Below are positions 35,212 to 45,146 of a DNA stretch of 64,000 bases, one piece after another. This stretch comes from Bacteroidales bacterium (GTDB taxonomy: Bacteria; Bacteroidota; Bacteroidia; Bacteroidales; VadinHA17), in the NCBI GenBank assembly GCA_020201035.1, contig JAIVHO010000035.1, positions 39,560 through 103,559 on the forward strand. The letters are read 5' to 3'. Positions within the stretch are counted from its first letter, which is position 1. Every line of letters starts with the position of its first letter. The notes below the pieces were generated by a model. The model did no database searches, was not told the origin of the DNA, and was given only the letters and a program-made list of their open reading frames with translations. The translations under genes were made by a program, and so were the position numbers.

Positions 35212-36378
35212 ATGATAAACCTGAACGATTACCTGGATCCTGTCAGCATCGAAAGACCTGAATGGCTCCATATAGCCGGATCATCAACCCTGGCCCATAA
35301 CCTCTCCATAAATACAGCCAGCAACCCGGTTACCTCTGCTGATAATTTCAGGCTGGCGATAATTGGAGTTCCTGACGACAGGCTCTCTGTAAGGGAAGGT
35401 GCGGCAAAAGCACCCGATGCCATCAGGACAACTCTCTATAACCTCTCACGCCTGCCGGGGAAGGTGAAGATTGCCGATCTGGGCAATATCAGAAGAGGAG
35501 TAACTCCGGAAGATACAATGGCAGCACTTGGTGATGTGATCACCACCCTTCTTGATAAGGGTGTAATGGTGCTGGTGCTGGGAGGCGACAGCTCCCTTAT
35601 TCCCTCCCTGGCAACACCGGTGGCGGCACTCTATCCTGAGTATACATACACAACCATAGATTCCCGGATAGATTATGTAAATGAAAAAAGGGAGAATAAC
35701 CCCTTCAACTACCTGAGCGGAATAATAAACAGCCGTAACCACCAGCCATCCAACATAATACATATAGGATATCAGTCGTACCTCAATGATCCCCAGGTAA
35801 TCAACCGTTTCCGCAGACGGAACTATGAACTGCTGAGAATAGGTGAGGCACGCTCTTCAATGCATGAGACAGAGCCATTTTTTCGTGACAGTCACCTTAT
35901 TACCCTCGATATGGGTGCGGTGCGACAGTCAGATGCGCCGGGTACCTTTGCCCCCTCACCCAACGGATTCTACGGTGAGGAGATCTGCCTGCTGGCCCGC
36001 TATGCAGGACTCTCCGACAGCCTGAAGGTCTTCGGATTGTTTGAGCTGAATCCCGATCTTGATATACGGAGCCAGACTGCAGCAATGGCAGCGCATATTA
36101 CATGGTTCTTCCTTGAGGGATTTGTGCAGCGCCACAATGAATCGGAAACTATTGCCACCGACCGGAACGGACGGTTTGTAAGATACCACGTGGCAGTGGA
36201 TAAGGCAGGTGAAGACCTTATCTTTGTAAAAAGCAGTACAACAGGACGATGGTGGATTGAGTACCGCGACAGGGAAGGCCGGGTATCCTACCTGGCCTGC
36301 TCCTACAATGACTACCTGAAAGCAGGCGATAATGAGATCCCGAACCGTTGGCTCCAGGCTGTCGCACGAAAGGGTTAA
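35212..36378 (+). CDS. Arginase/formimidoylglutamase-fold protein lacking metal ligands
   Basis: The 388-residue product has the ureohydrolase fold but three signature motifs are altered. GGDHS reads GGDSS (124-128, His to Ser127), DAHxD reads DSRID (150-154, His to Arg152), and SxDxDxxD reads TLDMGAV (231-237, second Asp to Gly235). Asp150, Asp154, Asp233 and Glu278 remain. With His101-, His126- and Asp234-type ligands gone, a normal di-manganese site cannot form. I chose the ATG at 35212 after the topA stop; the longer open frame only overlaps the topA repeats. It lies between topA and porP, which suggests a role tied to the secretion genes. Confidence 0.85.
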   Translation: MINLNDYLDPVSIERPEWLHIAGSSTLAHNLSINTASNPVTSADNFRLAIIGVPDDRLSVREGAAKAPDAIRTTLYNLSRLPGKVKIADLGNIRRGVTPEDTMAALGDVITTLLDKGVMVLVLGGDSSLIPSLATPVAALYPEYTYTTIDSRIDYVNEKRENNPFNYLSGIINSRNHQPSNIIHIGYQSYLNDPQVINRFRRRNYELLRIGEARSSMHETEPFFRDSHLITLDMGAVRQSDAPGTFAPSPNGFYGEEICLLARYAGLSDSLKVFGLFELNPDLDIRSQTAAMAAHITWFFLEGFVQRHNESETIATDRNGRFVRYHVAVDKAGEDLIFVKSSTTGRWWIEYRDREGRVSYLACSYNDYLKAGDNEIPNRWLQAVARKG

Positions 36379-36551
36379 GGAAAAAAAGCACCCCCGCCGC
36401 GTAACATTCATCATAAATATACGTTTATCTATTTCACCGGCTGTAATTCAGCAGGCAAAGGCATAATTTTATATATACTTGTCACAGTAAGGATTTTTTA
36501 TTTTCTTTACCTTTAATAAACTTAACCGGTGCAACAAACCGGAATGTCGGA

Positions 36552-37499
36552 ATGATGAGAAGAATTTTATTTAGTCTGCTTGTATTACTGGGACCGGAGG
36601 CTGCTGTTATGAGCCAGAACGATCCGGTTACAAGCCACTATATGTTTAATAATCTTCTTTACAATCCCGGATCAGCAGGCAGTAGCGGAAGAATATGCGC
36701 CACAGCATTGACCCGACAGCAATGGGTGGGATTCGAGGGAGCACCATCATCAACCATCTTCCATGTGGATGCTGCCCTGAGTCCATTCGGAATCAGATCC
36801 GGATTAGGTATAACTATAGTTAATGACATGGTGGGATTTGATACTGACAACTCCCTGTCACTCTCATACTCCTACATTATGAGGCTGGGCAATGGTACTC
36901 TGGGAGCCGGAATCAGTCTGGGAATGCTTAACAAGGCAATAGATCCCACATGGAATATCCCATCGGGAGACCAGTTTGTGCCACCCACCGGCGACCCCCT
37001 TATTCCGGAAGGAAAGGAGAGCTTCGTAGCCTTTGACATGGGAATGGGAGTTTTCTACTCCACTGCTGACTACTGGGCAGGCCTCTCCGTAACACACCTG
37101 AATGAGCCTGAAATAAGATACCAGAAAGGAACTCCATATGTTGCACGGCAGTATTATGCAACAGCAGGTTATACGATCCGGCTGCCTAATCCGCTGTTTG
37201 AAGTAACACCCTCCCTCTTCATTTTCAGTGACGGAAGAATATTCCAGCCAACCGTTACAACAATAGTCAAATACAATAAAAAGGTGTGGGGCGGCGTTGG
37301 ATTCAGGGGAGGAGATGCATTAACAGGTATTTTAGGAACCGAATTATATAACGGAATAGGAATTGGATACGCCTATGATTTCCCTCTTAATGATATAAAA
37401 AGAAGCACATCGGGAAGTCATGAATTTGTTGTGAGATATTGCTTTGATCTAAGCATGGGCAGGAGTTCACGACGTTATAAAAGTATCCGGTTTTTATGA
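36552..37499 (+). CDS. porP: T9SS membrane protein PorP/SprF family
   Basis: Outer-membrane beta-barrel of the PorP/SprF family, associated with the PorK-PorN ring and surface anchoring. The 315-residue protein has a signal peptide (about 1-22, ending near MSQ), then NDPVTSHYMFNNLLYNPGSAG, the diagnostic start of the mature domain. The rest is alternating beta strands, with AGLSVTHLNEP in the middle and a C-terminal strand ending in Leu. It is the first gene of the porPKLMN order seen in P. gingivalis. Confidence 0.92.
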   Translation: MMRRILFSLLVLLGPEAAVMSQNDPVTSHYMFNNLLYNPGSAGSSGRICATALTRQQWVGFEGAPSSTIFHVDAALSPFGIRSGLGITIVNDMVGFDTDNSLSLSYSYIMRLGNGTLGAGISLGMLNKAIDPTWNIPSGDQFVPPTGDPLIPEGKESFVAFDMGMGVFYSTADYWAGLSVTHLNEPEIRYQKGTPYVARQYYATAGYTIRLPNPLFEVTPSLFIFSDGRIFQPTVTTIVKYNKKVWGGVGFRGGDALTGILGTELYNGIGIGYAYDFPLNDIKRSTSGSHEFVVRYCFDLSMGRSSRRYKSIRFL

Positions 37500-37547
37500 T
37501 TATTAAAAAAAAAATAACTTACTTGCAATATTAAATTCTGTTGTAAT

Positions 37548-38879
37548 ATGAAAAAGGCAATCCTATTAGCTCTCACAGTCCCATTTTTCCTGACAGCCTG
37601 TGGTCCCGGCAATACCGGTGAACTGACAGGTGTACCGGGCCGGAAAAAGTTCTTTGAGCCTGAGCCGTTTCAGATGGCGTTCATTCCTGCAGGCAACTTC
37701 TTTGTCGGACCCAGTGACGAGGATGCAATGAAGGCAATGAATTCAACCACCAGATCGGTAACCGTCAACGCATTCTGGATGGATCAGACAGAGGTAACGA
37801 ACAACAAGTACAGACAGTATGTATACTGGGTTCGTGACTCTATTTTCCGTACCATGCTGGGTGAAGCAGCTATCCCGGATTACCAGTTCTTCAGGGTTGA
37901 TGACGATGGTAACGAACTTGATCCACCGGTCATCAACTGGGATGAGAAGATTGATCTCCGTAACCAGGAGATAGCAGATGTTCTTGAAGAACTCTACTAT
38001 CCGCCGCAGGAGAGATTTGCCAACCGTAAACAGATTGATGTCAGAAAACTTAACTACAGCTACTACTGGGTTGATTACAAACAGGCATCAAAAAGCAGAT
38101 ATAACCCCGAAACAGGACAGTATGAAGGCAAGGTAACCAATATGGACGGCGAAGTGTCCGACGTAGCCGACAGATCATCCTTCATTATGCGTGACGAGGT
38201 CAATGTATACCCCGATACCCTGGCCTGGATAAGAGACTTCACATATTCATTCAACGAGCCCCTGGCATCCCTCTACTTCTGGCACCCCTCCTATGATGAC
38301 TACCCGGTGGTGGGAATTACATGGAAACAGGCCAATGCATTCAGCATCTGGAGAACGGAGTACCTCAATGCCAGTCTGAGAGCAAACGGAATGGTTGATG
38401 TTCACGCTTACAGGCTCCCCCTCGAGACGGAATGGGAATATGCAGCAAGGGGCGGACTTGAAAACTCAATGTATCCATGGGGTGGCCCCTATACCCGTAA
38501 CTACCTGGGTTGCTTCCTGGCCAACTTTAAACCTCTCAGAGGGAACTATATTGATGATGGTGAGGTGTATACAGCATCTGTTGCCTCGTTCTCACCAAAC
38601 GAATATGGACTCTATGATATGGCCGGAAACGTAGCCGAATGGACCAAGAATGCCTATCATCCTTCAGCATACATCTTTACACACGACCTCAACCCCAACT
38701 ACCAGTATGATGCACGTCCCGATGATGATCCGGTGCTTAAGCGCAAGGTTATCCGCGGTGGTTCATGGAAGGATATCGGATATTTTTTGCAGAACAGTAC
38801 GCGTGATTATGAATATCAGGACTCAGCAAAATGCTATATCGGATTCCGTAACGTACGCGATTTTATCGGAGTTAACTAA
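37548..38879 (+). CDS. gldK: T9SS ring lipoprotein GldK/PorK
   Basis: Lipoprotein that forms, with GldN/PorN, the periplasmic ring attached to the outer membrane. The 443-residue precursor has a lipobox ending at Cys18 (FLTAC). The mature part is a formylglycine-generating-enzyme-like (SUMF1) domain: PAGNFFVGPSDED, FWMDQTEVTNNKYRQYV, TEWEYAARGGLE and the closing VIRGGSWKD and YIGFRNVRD. In this family the fold is structural rather than catalytic. gldL starts 33 bp downstream. Confidence 0.95.
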   Translation: MKKAILLALTVPFFLTACGPGNTGELTGVPGRKKFFEPEPFQMAFIPAGNFFVGPSDEDAMKAMNSTTRSVTVNAFWMDQTEVTNNKYRQYVYWVRDSIFRTMLGEAAIPDYQFFRVDDDGNELDPPVINWDEKIDLRNQEIADVLEELYYPPQERFANRKQIDVRKLNYSYYWVDYKQASKSRYNPETGQYEGKVTNMDGEVSDVADRSSFIMRDEVNVYPDTLAWIRDFTYSFNEPLASLYFWHPSYDDYPVVGITWKQANAFSIWRTEYLNASLRANGMVDVHAYRLPLETEWEYAARGGLENSMYPWGGPYTRNYLGCFLANFKPLRGNYIDDGEVYTASVASFSPNEYGLYDMAGNVAEWTKNAYHPSAYIFTHDLNPNYQYDARPDDDPVLKRKVIRGGSWKDIGYFLQNSTRDYEYQDSAKCYIGFRNVRDFIGVN

Positions 38880-38912
38880 ACAAGATATTAAACCACTATT
38901 AAAAACAGGTAT

Positions 38913-39827
38913 ATGAGCCTAGCAGAAATTGTACAAAGCAGCGGCTGGAAAAGTTTTATGTCCAAGCTGTATGGTATCGGTGCGTCTGTAGTTATTATCG
39001 GTGCCCTTTTCAAAATACAGCACTATCCTGCTGCAGGTCTCCTTCTTTTTATAGGTCTCTGCACAGAGGCTACCATCTTCTTCTTCTCGGCATTTGAGCC
39101 TCTTCATGAAGAGCCGGACTGGTCTCTGGTCTACCCTGAGCTTTCAGGGGTAACAGATGACGGAGAACTGGGTCCCCGTATCCCCCCTTCAGCCCACACC
39201 GGAGCTATCCCCGGCGGATCAGCTGCACTGGCCAGGTTTGATGAGATGCTTGCCGGAGCCGAAATAACCCCGGATGTCTTTGAAAGCCTGGGGCAGGGAC
39301 TAAAAAAACTCAATGCCACAACAGCAAATATGAACGCAATGGGAGATGTCTCCGTTGCTACCAGGGAATTTGCAGACAAGGTTAAGGGAGCTGCCAATAC
39401 CTTCGGAAGACACAGCGAAGAGTATGCAAAATCAACGCAGGAACTGGGAAACTCTCTCGGTCAGCTTGATGAATCATACCGCAAAACAGCAGGTATAATA
39501 AATGAGACCGGCAGCAACTACAAAAACATGACCGAATCGTTGGGTAAAGTTGAGCTGACAAGTTCATCCTACCAGGAGCAGATGGCCACAATGAACAAAA
39601 ATCTCTCGGCCCTCAATGCAGTATATGAGCTGCAGCTCAAAAATACCAGCAATCAGGTTAAAGAGACCGGAGAGCTTCTTACAGGGGTTCAAAGCATGCT
39701 TGCCAACCTTAATGACTCTGCCCAGGACGCCCAGAAATACCGCGAACAGGTCAGTAAACTGAGTGAGAACCTGACTGCTCTCAACAATGTCTATGGCAAT
39801 ATGCTCTCAGCCATGAATATTAAATAG
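38913..39827 (+). CDS. gldL: T9SS inner-membrane motor protein GldL/PorL
   Basis: Stator-like inner-membrane subunit that with GldM converts proton motive force into T9SS movement. The 304-residue protein has two membrane helices (about 22-36 and 40-60). The second carries the conserved acidic residue Glu52 (GLCTEATIFF), thought to be in the proton path. A long cytoplasmic coiled-coil region (about 120-304) rich in Asn/Ser/Glu follows. All expected parts are present. Confidence 0.95.
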   Translation: MSLAEIVQSSGWKSFMSKLYGIGASVVIIGALFKIQHYPAAGLLLFIGLCTEATIFFFSAFEPLHEEPDWSLVYPELSGVTDDGELGPRIPPSAHTGAIPGGSAALARFDEMLAGAEITPDVFESLGQGLKKLNATTANMNAMGDVSVATREFADKVKGAANTFGRHSEEYAKSTQELGNSLGQLDESYRKTAGIINETGSNYKNMTESLGKVELTSSSYQEQMATMNKNLSALNAVYELQLKNTSNQVKETGELLTGVQSMLANLNDSAQDAQKYREQVSKLSENLTALNNVYGNMLSAMNIK

Positions 39828-39862
39828 TACTACATTCTTTTAACCTAAACCATTCCATTAAT

Positions 39863-41500
39863 ATGGGACACGGAAAAGAAACCCCACGGCAAAAAATGAT
39901 CGGCATGATGTATCTGGTGCTAACAGCAATGTTGGCCCTTAACGTGTCGAAAGATGCCGTTGAAGCATTTAAGAATGTAGACAAAGGCCTTACCAAAACA
40001 GTTGCCAACTACGAAATAAAAAATAACCTTACCTATGAAGAGTTCGAAAGAGCTTTCTCCGAAAATCCTGTTAAGGCAGGCCCATGGAGAAGTAAGGCTA
40101 CTGAGGTAAAAGAGAGGGCAAATGAACTTTTTGATTACCTGCAGGATATAAAAATTGAAATCATCAAAAAAGCTGAGGGGGAAGATACCGAAGCGGTTGA
40201 CGGTCGGACAGTCTATATAGACCATGTCCAGAAAATAGATGAAAACAATATCCCGTCGGAAATCCTTATTGGTGCAGATGAGAACGGAAAAGCAAATAAC
40301 ATAAGGGCGCTGATAGATGAATACCGCGAATTTCTGGTAGAGACCATCGACGGGGAAAATATCTCCGTTGAAGAGTCGGTCCGACAATCACTCAATACCG
40401 ACGACGGCAGAGCTACCGACGGTGCTGTTGAGAGATGGGAAAACAATACTTTCCAGGCCCTGCCGCTGGTTGCCGTAATAACAATCCTCTCCAAACTACA
40501 GGTGGATGTAAGAAATGCTGAAACGGATGTCCTCAATTTTCTCTACTCGCAGATAGATGCCAGCTCATTCAAATTCAATAAACTGGTGCCTACAGTAATC
40601 ACAAACTCAAGCTACGTGATGCGGGGTGATGAGTATGAAGCACAGGTATTTATCGCAGCAACCGATACAACAAAAAAACCAAGTATATACGTTGGTAACT
40701 ACCGTACTGTCAATAACGCTGACGGAACACGCTCATATGAAATGGTGGGTGACTATGAGTCTCTGGAGGTTGATGACCAGGGAATGGGAATCTATCGCAG
40801 GACTACTACCTCCATAGGAGATAAAAACTGGAGCGGGCTTATCAATATGCCCTCACCTGACGGAACTATTGTAAGCTATCCCTTTGATGCTACCTACACG
40901 GTGGGAGCACCCAACGTGGTAGTGTCGCCAACTGCAATGAACGTGCTCTATGTAGGACTTGACAACCCCATTGACATTTCGGTACCGGGCGTGGGCTCAG
41001 AGGCAATATCAGCAACAATGAACAATGGTAACATCAGGAAGGGCCGGTTGCAGAACTACAGGGGCGAATGGGTGGCCCGCCCGGAGGTGGTGGGACGTGA
41101 AGCCTCAATAAACGTCAGCGCACTTATTAACGGGGAAAGAAGGCGATTCCCTCCCTATACCTTCAGGGTTCATAATATTCCTGACCCCGTGGCCAAATTC
41201 GCAGGTGTTACAGAAGGCTCCGTAGCCAAAAATGTGGCACTCGCAACCCCCGGAGTATTTGCCGTTCTTGAAGATTTCCTTTTCGACCTCGAATATGAAG
41301 TTACAGGATTTAAAATGATTGTTACACAGCGGGGGTTCGACAGGGAAGCAGCATCCAACTCGGCACGGGTAACACCTGAGCAGCGTACCCTGATTGACGG
41401 ACTCAGCCGCGGACAGAAACTCTATATTACTGAAATAAAGGCCAGGGGGCCAGATAACAGAACAAGAAACCTGCCCCCTATAATACTTACTATTAACTAA
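39863..41500 (+). CDS. gldM: T9SS motor/periplasmic protein GldM/PorM
   Basis: Rotary periplasmic shaft of the T9SS motor. The 545-residue protein has a short cytoplasmic start (MGHGKETPRQK), one membrane helix (about 14-28, MMYLVLTAMLALNV), then four beta-rich periplasmic domains. The helix pairs with GldL in known complexes. The spacing and order gldL-gldM-gldN are as in other Bacteroidota. Confidence 0.95.
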   Translation: MGHGKETPRQKMIGMMYLVLTAMLALNVSKDAVEAFKNVDKGLTKTVANYEIKNNLTYEEFERAFSENPVKAGPWRSKATEVKERANELFDYLQDIKIEIIKKAEGEDTEAVDGRTVYIDHVQKIDENNIPSEILIGADENGKANNIRALIDEYREFLVETIDGENISVEESVRQSLNTDDGRATDGAVERWENNTFQALPLVAVITILSKLQVDVRNAETDVLNFLYSQIDASSFKFNKLVPTVITNSSYVMRGDEYEAQVFIAATDTTKKPSIYVGNYRTVNNADGTRSYEMVGDYESLEVDDQGMGIYRRTTTSIGDKNWSGLINMPSPDGTIVSYPFDATYTVGAPNVVVSPTAMNVLYVGLDNPIDISVPGVGSEAISATMNNGNIRKGRLQNYRGEWVARPEVVGREASINVSALINGERRRFPPYTFRVHNIPDPVAKFAGVTEGSVAKNVALATPGVFAVLEDFLFDLEYEVTGFKMIVTQRGFDREAASNSARVTPEQRTLIDGLSRGQKLYITEIKARGPDNRTRNLPPIILTIN

Positions 41501-41605
41501 TAGTGATTATTAAACGGCCAGGGGTAATAAGTGGATTAAGAAAAACGTTAATAATGAAAAGCGGAGACCGGGTGCCAGATAAGTTATACCGCAAAAAAAA
41601 GGATA

Positions 41606-42433
41606 ATGATGATTAAGAAAACACTCCTTACAGGCATTATGATGATGATGCTGTTTCCGGCAGCAAAGAGCCAGTCGTTTGGTGACATCTACAAAAAATC
41701 GATTGAGGAAAATATCGCAATACCATACTCTTTTTTGCGTGAGGCAGATGTGATGTGGTCAAAGAAACTATGGCGGCTGATTGACCTTCGGGAGAAGATG
41801 AATCTCCCGCTTTACTATCCCACAACAACTACTGCCGACGGCAGGATGAGCCTTGCCAATATTCTACTGGGTGAGATCAAGTCGGGTACCATAAATGCCT
41901 ATGACCCTGTGAATATGAACGTGAGTGTCACATATTCTGATATTGAAAAGCTTATGGGAGCCGGAATTGACTCAACTCAGATACAGGATATGTCAGGTGT
42001 ATTCAGGGACACCATCCTCTATGCAGAGGCCCGCACTGATCAGATCATGCAGCTACTGGTGCTGGAAGAGTGGTACTTCGATAAAAAGCACTCCAGGATG
42101 GATGTCAGGATAATCGGACTCTGCCCAATCCGTGTCTATTTTAACGAGGATATGGGACGTATGGCCCGCTCAATGCTCTTCTGGGTAAATTTTGAGGATT
42201 TTCGCGATACCTTTGCCCGCCATGAAGCATATAACACCTTCAATGATGCACAGAGGATATCATATGATGACTTTTTCCTGCAGCGCAGATTCTCCAGTAT
42301 AATATATGCAGAATCCAATGTCTATGATGACAGGCAGATAAATGAATATCTGTTGGGTAAGAGTGCCCTCTATGAGGCAGAAAGGATCAAAAGTGAACTG
42401 ATGGAGTTTGAGCACGATCTCTGGGAGTTTTAA
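41606..42433 (+). CDS. gldN: T9SS ring protein GldN/PorN
   Basis: Periplasmic partner of GldK/PorK in the T9SS ring. The 275-residue product has a signal peptide (about 1-22, ending near AKSQS) and the family block READVMWSKKLWRLIDLREKMN, then VLEEWYFDKKHSRMDVRIIGLCPI. The start is a double ATG (41606 and 41609). The stop codon overlaps the convergent manC stop by 4 bp, so transcription from either side runs into the other gene. Confidence 0.93.
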   Translation: MMIKKTLLTGIMMMMLFPAAKSQSFGDIYKKSIEENIAIPYSFLREADVMWSKKLWRLIDLREKMNLPLYYPTTTTADGRMSLANILLGEIKSGTINAYDPVNMNVSVTYSDIEKLMGAGIDSTQIQDMSGVFRDTILYAEARTDQIMQLLVLEEWYFDKKHSRMDVRIIGLCPIRVYFNEDMGRMARSMLFWVNFEDFRDTFARHEAYNTFNDAQRISYDDFFLQRRFSSIIYAESNVYDDRQINEYLLGKSALYEAERIKSELMEFEHDLWEF

Positions 42434-43515
42434 AGATAACGCTCGCCCATCCTGTCTCTTATATCCTCAATATATCGCTTGATATTCTGCTCCTCATCAC
42501 GTTTGACTATCATAAGTACATCCCCGGAATCTACTATAATATAGTCATGCAGCCCCTGTATTACAGCTACCTTGCCCTCAGGCATCTTAATAATATTTCC
42601 TGACAGGTCATAATCAAACAACCCGTCTATAGATCCTGAATTGCCATTGCTGTCAACAGGCATATGTGAAGGCAGCGAGCCCCATGTTCCCAGATCAGAC
42701 CAGCCAAAATCGGTACACTTGACATACACATTCTCAGCCTTCTCCATTATTCCATAATCAATGGAGATGCTTGAACATTCTGAATAGACCCTCCCGATAA
42801 CCTGCTCCGCATTCTCGCCTGAAAGGTGATCCCGGTACTCGTCAAAAGTAGCAAAGAGATCAGGAAGATGCTTCTCAAAAGCCTCCTCAATCGCCTTCGC
42901 CTGCCAGATAAAGATTCCTGAATTCCAGTAGAAGTCTCCACTCTCAAGAAATACCTGAGCCAGTTCCCGGTCAGGCTTCTCAGTAAAGGTTTTTACCTCC
43001 ATCAGGTTCCTGAATCCCTCCACCGGTTTACGGGTGTTGGCCTGTATGTAGCCATATCCTGTCTCCGGCCTGTCAGGCCGCATGCCAAGGGTAAGCAGCG
43101 CATTCCTGGATCCGGCAAACAAAAATGCCTCCTCGATAACCTCCCTGAACTTCTTCTCATCCTTTATGTGATGGTCGGCCGGACTCACAACCATAAGAGC
43201 ATCAGGATTTCTTTTTGATACGGTAAAGGCGGCATAGGCAATACAGGGAGCGGTGTTGCGCCTCATCGGCTCAGCAAGGATGTTTTCTGCCGGAAGATCA
43301 AGCTGGGCAGCAACAAGCTCACGGTGATCCTCACCGGTTACCACAAGTATATTTTCGCGCGGACAAAGATCTTCAAAACGTTTTACTGTATCCTGAAGCA
43401 GCGAGGTGCCCCTGTTCAGAATGTCCAGGAACTGCTTCGGCTTTGATTCACGGCTATAGGGCCAGAAGCGGGTGCCAGCGCCACCCGCCATAATAATTAT
43501 ATATCTGTTTGTCAT
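42430..43515 (-). CDS. manC: Mannose-1-phosphate guanylyltransferase
   Basis: Makes GDP-mannose from GTP and mannose-1-phosphate for surface glycans. The 361-residue protein has the nucleotidyltransferase signature MAGGAGTRFWPYSRESKPKQF at 9-29, SPADHHI for the sugar/metal side and FTEKPD. Its length matches the single-domain enzyme without the fused isomerase domain. Convergent with gldN. Confidence 0.95.
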   Translation of the reverse strand: MTNRYIIIMAGGAGTRFWPYSRESKPKQFLDILNRGTSLLQDTVKRFEDLCPRENILVVTGEDHRELVAAQLDLPAENILAEPMRRNTAPCIAYAAFTVSKRNPDALMVVSPADHHIKDEKKFREVIEEAFLFAGSRNALLTLGMRPDRPETGYGYIQANTRKPVEGFRNLMEVKTFTEKPDRELAQVFLESGDFYWNSGIFIWQAKAIEEAFEKHLPDLFATFDEYRDHLSGENAEQVIGRVYSECSSISIDYGIMEKAENVYVKCTDFGWSDLGTWGSLPSHMPVDSNGNSGSIDGLFDYDLSGNIIKMPEGKVAVIQGLHDYIIVDSGDVLMIVKRDEEQNIKRYIEDIRDRMGERYL

Positions 43516-43546
43516 GCCATTACGGTTAGTTTAAAACTCGCTATTG

Positions 43547-43554
43547 CAAATATA
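43547..43554 (-). promoter_or_regulatory. Predicted -7 box of manC
   Basis: On the minus strand this is TATATTTG, a perfect TAnnTTTG box, 31 bp upstream of the ATG. Confidence 0.5.
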
Positions 43555-43635
43555 ATAAATATGTTTCCCTTTTGAGTGATTTGTTACAGGCGTAATTAAC
43601 CCTAAATTTTGTACTTTTACCTCACTTTATGCTTT

Positions 43636-44376
43636 ATGAAATTTCTTGAGTCAACAGGCCGGTACTTTATGCTGCTGGGAAGGGTATTCTCCCGGCCCGA
43701 AAAATTCTATGTCTACTACCGCCAGACAATGAAGGAATTTGAACTGCTTGGGATAAACTCTATCGGCATAGTGGTCGTTATTTCCGTCTTTATGGGTGCG
43801 GTTATCGCTCTGCAGACAGCATACAATACAGAGAACCCGATCTATCCTGCATACCTTATCGGACTGGGTACACGTGATATGATAATACTTGAGTTCTCCT
43901 CTACAATGGTTGCCCTGATACTGGCCGGGAAAGTGGGATCAAGCATTGCTTCGGAAATAGGTACCATGAGGGTAACTGAACAGATTGATGCCCTTGAAAT
44001 AATGGGCGTAAACAGCGCTTCTTACCTTATCCTTCCCAAGCTGGTGGCAACCCTTATCTTTAATCCCTTCCTAACCCTTATAAGCATAATAGTGGGCATA
44101 TTCGGTGGATGGTTCGCCGGTACAGCTGCCGGGGTTATAACATCAGAAAGTTTTATCTATGGCATTCAGTACGCCTTTATTCCATACTATATAACCTACT
44201 CTCTTATCAAAACTGTGGTGTTTGCCTTTATTATAGCCACTGTATCCGGATTTCAGGGCTATATCGTATCGGGCGGTTCACTGGATGTAGGACGCGCAAG
44301 CACAAAGGCAGTGGTCTACAGCTGTATCCTTATACTGCTGTTTAATGTAATACTTACCCAGCTCCTGCTCTCATGA
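43636..44376 (+). CDS. mlaE: MlaE-family ABC transporter permease
   Basis: Inner-membrane permease of the Mla/Ttg2/Mce-type lipid transport system. From the ATG at 43636 it has 246 residues and five or six hydrophobic helices. Key segments are ISVFMGAVIALQ, ELGPM-like EFSSTMVALILAGKVGSSIASEIGTMRVTEQIDALEIMG, and FQGYIVSGGSLDVGRAST near the end. A TTG at 43609 would add nine residues without clear benefit. It overlaps mlaF by 4 bp (ATGA). A substrate-binding MlaD/MCE protein is not in this window. Confidence 0.92.
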   Translation: MKFLESTGRYFMLLGRVFSRPEKFYVYYRQTMKEFELLGINSIGIVVVISVFMGAVIALQTAYNTENPIYPAYLIGLGTRDMIILEFSSTMVALILAGKVGSSIASEIGTMRVTEQIDALEIMGVNSASYLILPKLVATLIFNPFLTLISIIVGIFGGWFAGTAAGVITSESFIYGIQYAFIPYYITYSLIKTVVFAFIIATVSGFQGYIVSGGSLDVGRASTKAVVYSCILILLFNVILTQLLLS

Positions 44377-45146
44377 TAAAAGTAAGTAACCTCAGTAAGA
44401 TCTTTAATGGTACAACCGTACTGGATGATATCTCTGTTACATTCGAACCGGGCATAACAAATCTGGTTATCGGCAAAAGCGGATCAGGGAAAACAGTACT
44501 TCTTAAGACAGTGGTGGGACTCCTGGAGCCCGACATGGGTGATATCTGGTATGACGATATTCATTTCAGCGAACTCAGCAGTGCCGACAAAAAACCGGTG
44601 CGCCAGAAGATGGGTATGCTATTCCAGGGCAGCGCCCTGTTTGATTCACTTACCGTGGAAGAGAATATAATGTTTCCCCTTAATATGTTTACCCGCAAGG
44701 GTATGAAAGAGAAGAGGGAGCGTGTGAACTTCTGCCTTCAAAGGGTCAATATCAAAAATGCCAACAAGATGTATCCCTCAGAACTTTCGGGCGGGATGCA
44801 AAAGAGAGTGGCAATAGCACGGGCAATTGTGCTTAATCCCGGTTACCTCTTCTGTGATGAACCCAACTCGGGTCTCGATCCCAAGACAGCCCTGCTGATT
44901 GATGAACTGATAAAGGAACTTACAGATGAATATAATATGACAACCATTGTCAATACCCATGATATGAACTCTGTCATGGAGATAGGTGAAAAAGTAATCT
45001 TTATCAGCAGGGGCATAAAATGCTGGGAGGGAAGCAATAAGGATATCCTGGAATCTGATAACGAGACTCTTAACGACTTTGTCTTTGCCAATAGCCTTGC
45101 CAAAAAAATAAGGGCGGAAATGCAGAAGAAAAATCCTACTTCTTAA
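44373..45146 (+). CDS. mlaF: MlaF-family ABC transporter ATP-binding protein
   Basis: ATPase partner of the MlaE permease. The 257-residue protein has Walker A GKSGSGKT (34-41), the signature LSGGMQKRVAIARAI near 132-146 and Walker B YLFCDEPNSGLDP. ATGA overlap with mlaE shows translational coupling. Its 3' end overlaps a short convergent gene by 11 bp. Confidence 0.94.
   Translation: MIKVSNLSKIFNGTTVLDDISVTFEPGITNLVIGKSGSGKTVLLKTVVGLLEPDMGDIWYDDIHFSELSSADKKPVRQKMGMLFQGSALFDSLTVEENIMFPLNMFTRKGMKEKRERVNFCLQRVNIKNANKMYPSELSGGMQKRVAIARAIVLNPGYLFCDEPNSGLDPKTALLIDELIKELTDEYNMTTIVNTHDMNSVMEIGEKVIFISRGIKCWEGSNKDILESDNETLNDFVFANSLAKKIRAEMQKKNPTS

Noticed and set aside
37548..38879. GldK as a sulfatase-modifying enzyme
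   Set aside because: The formylglycine-enzyme fold is used structurally in GldK/PorK, and the lipobox and position before gldL-gldM-gldN identify the secretion ring protein.
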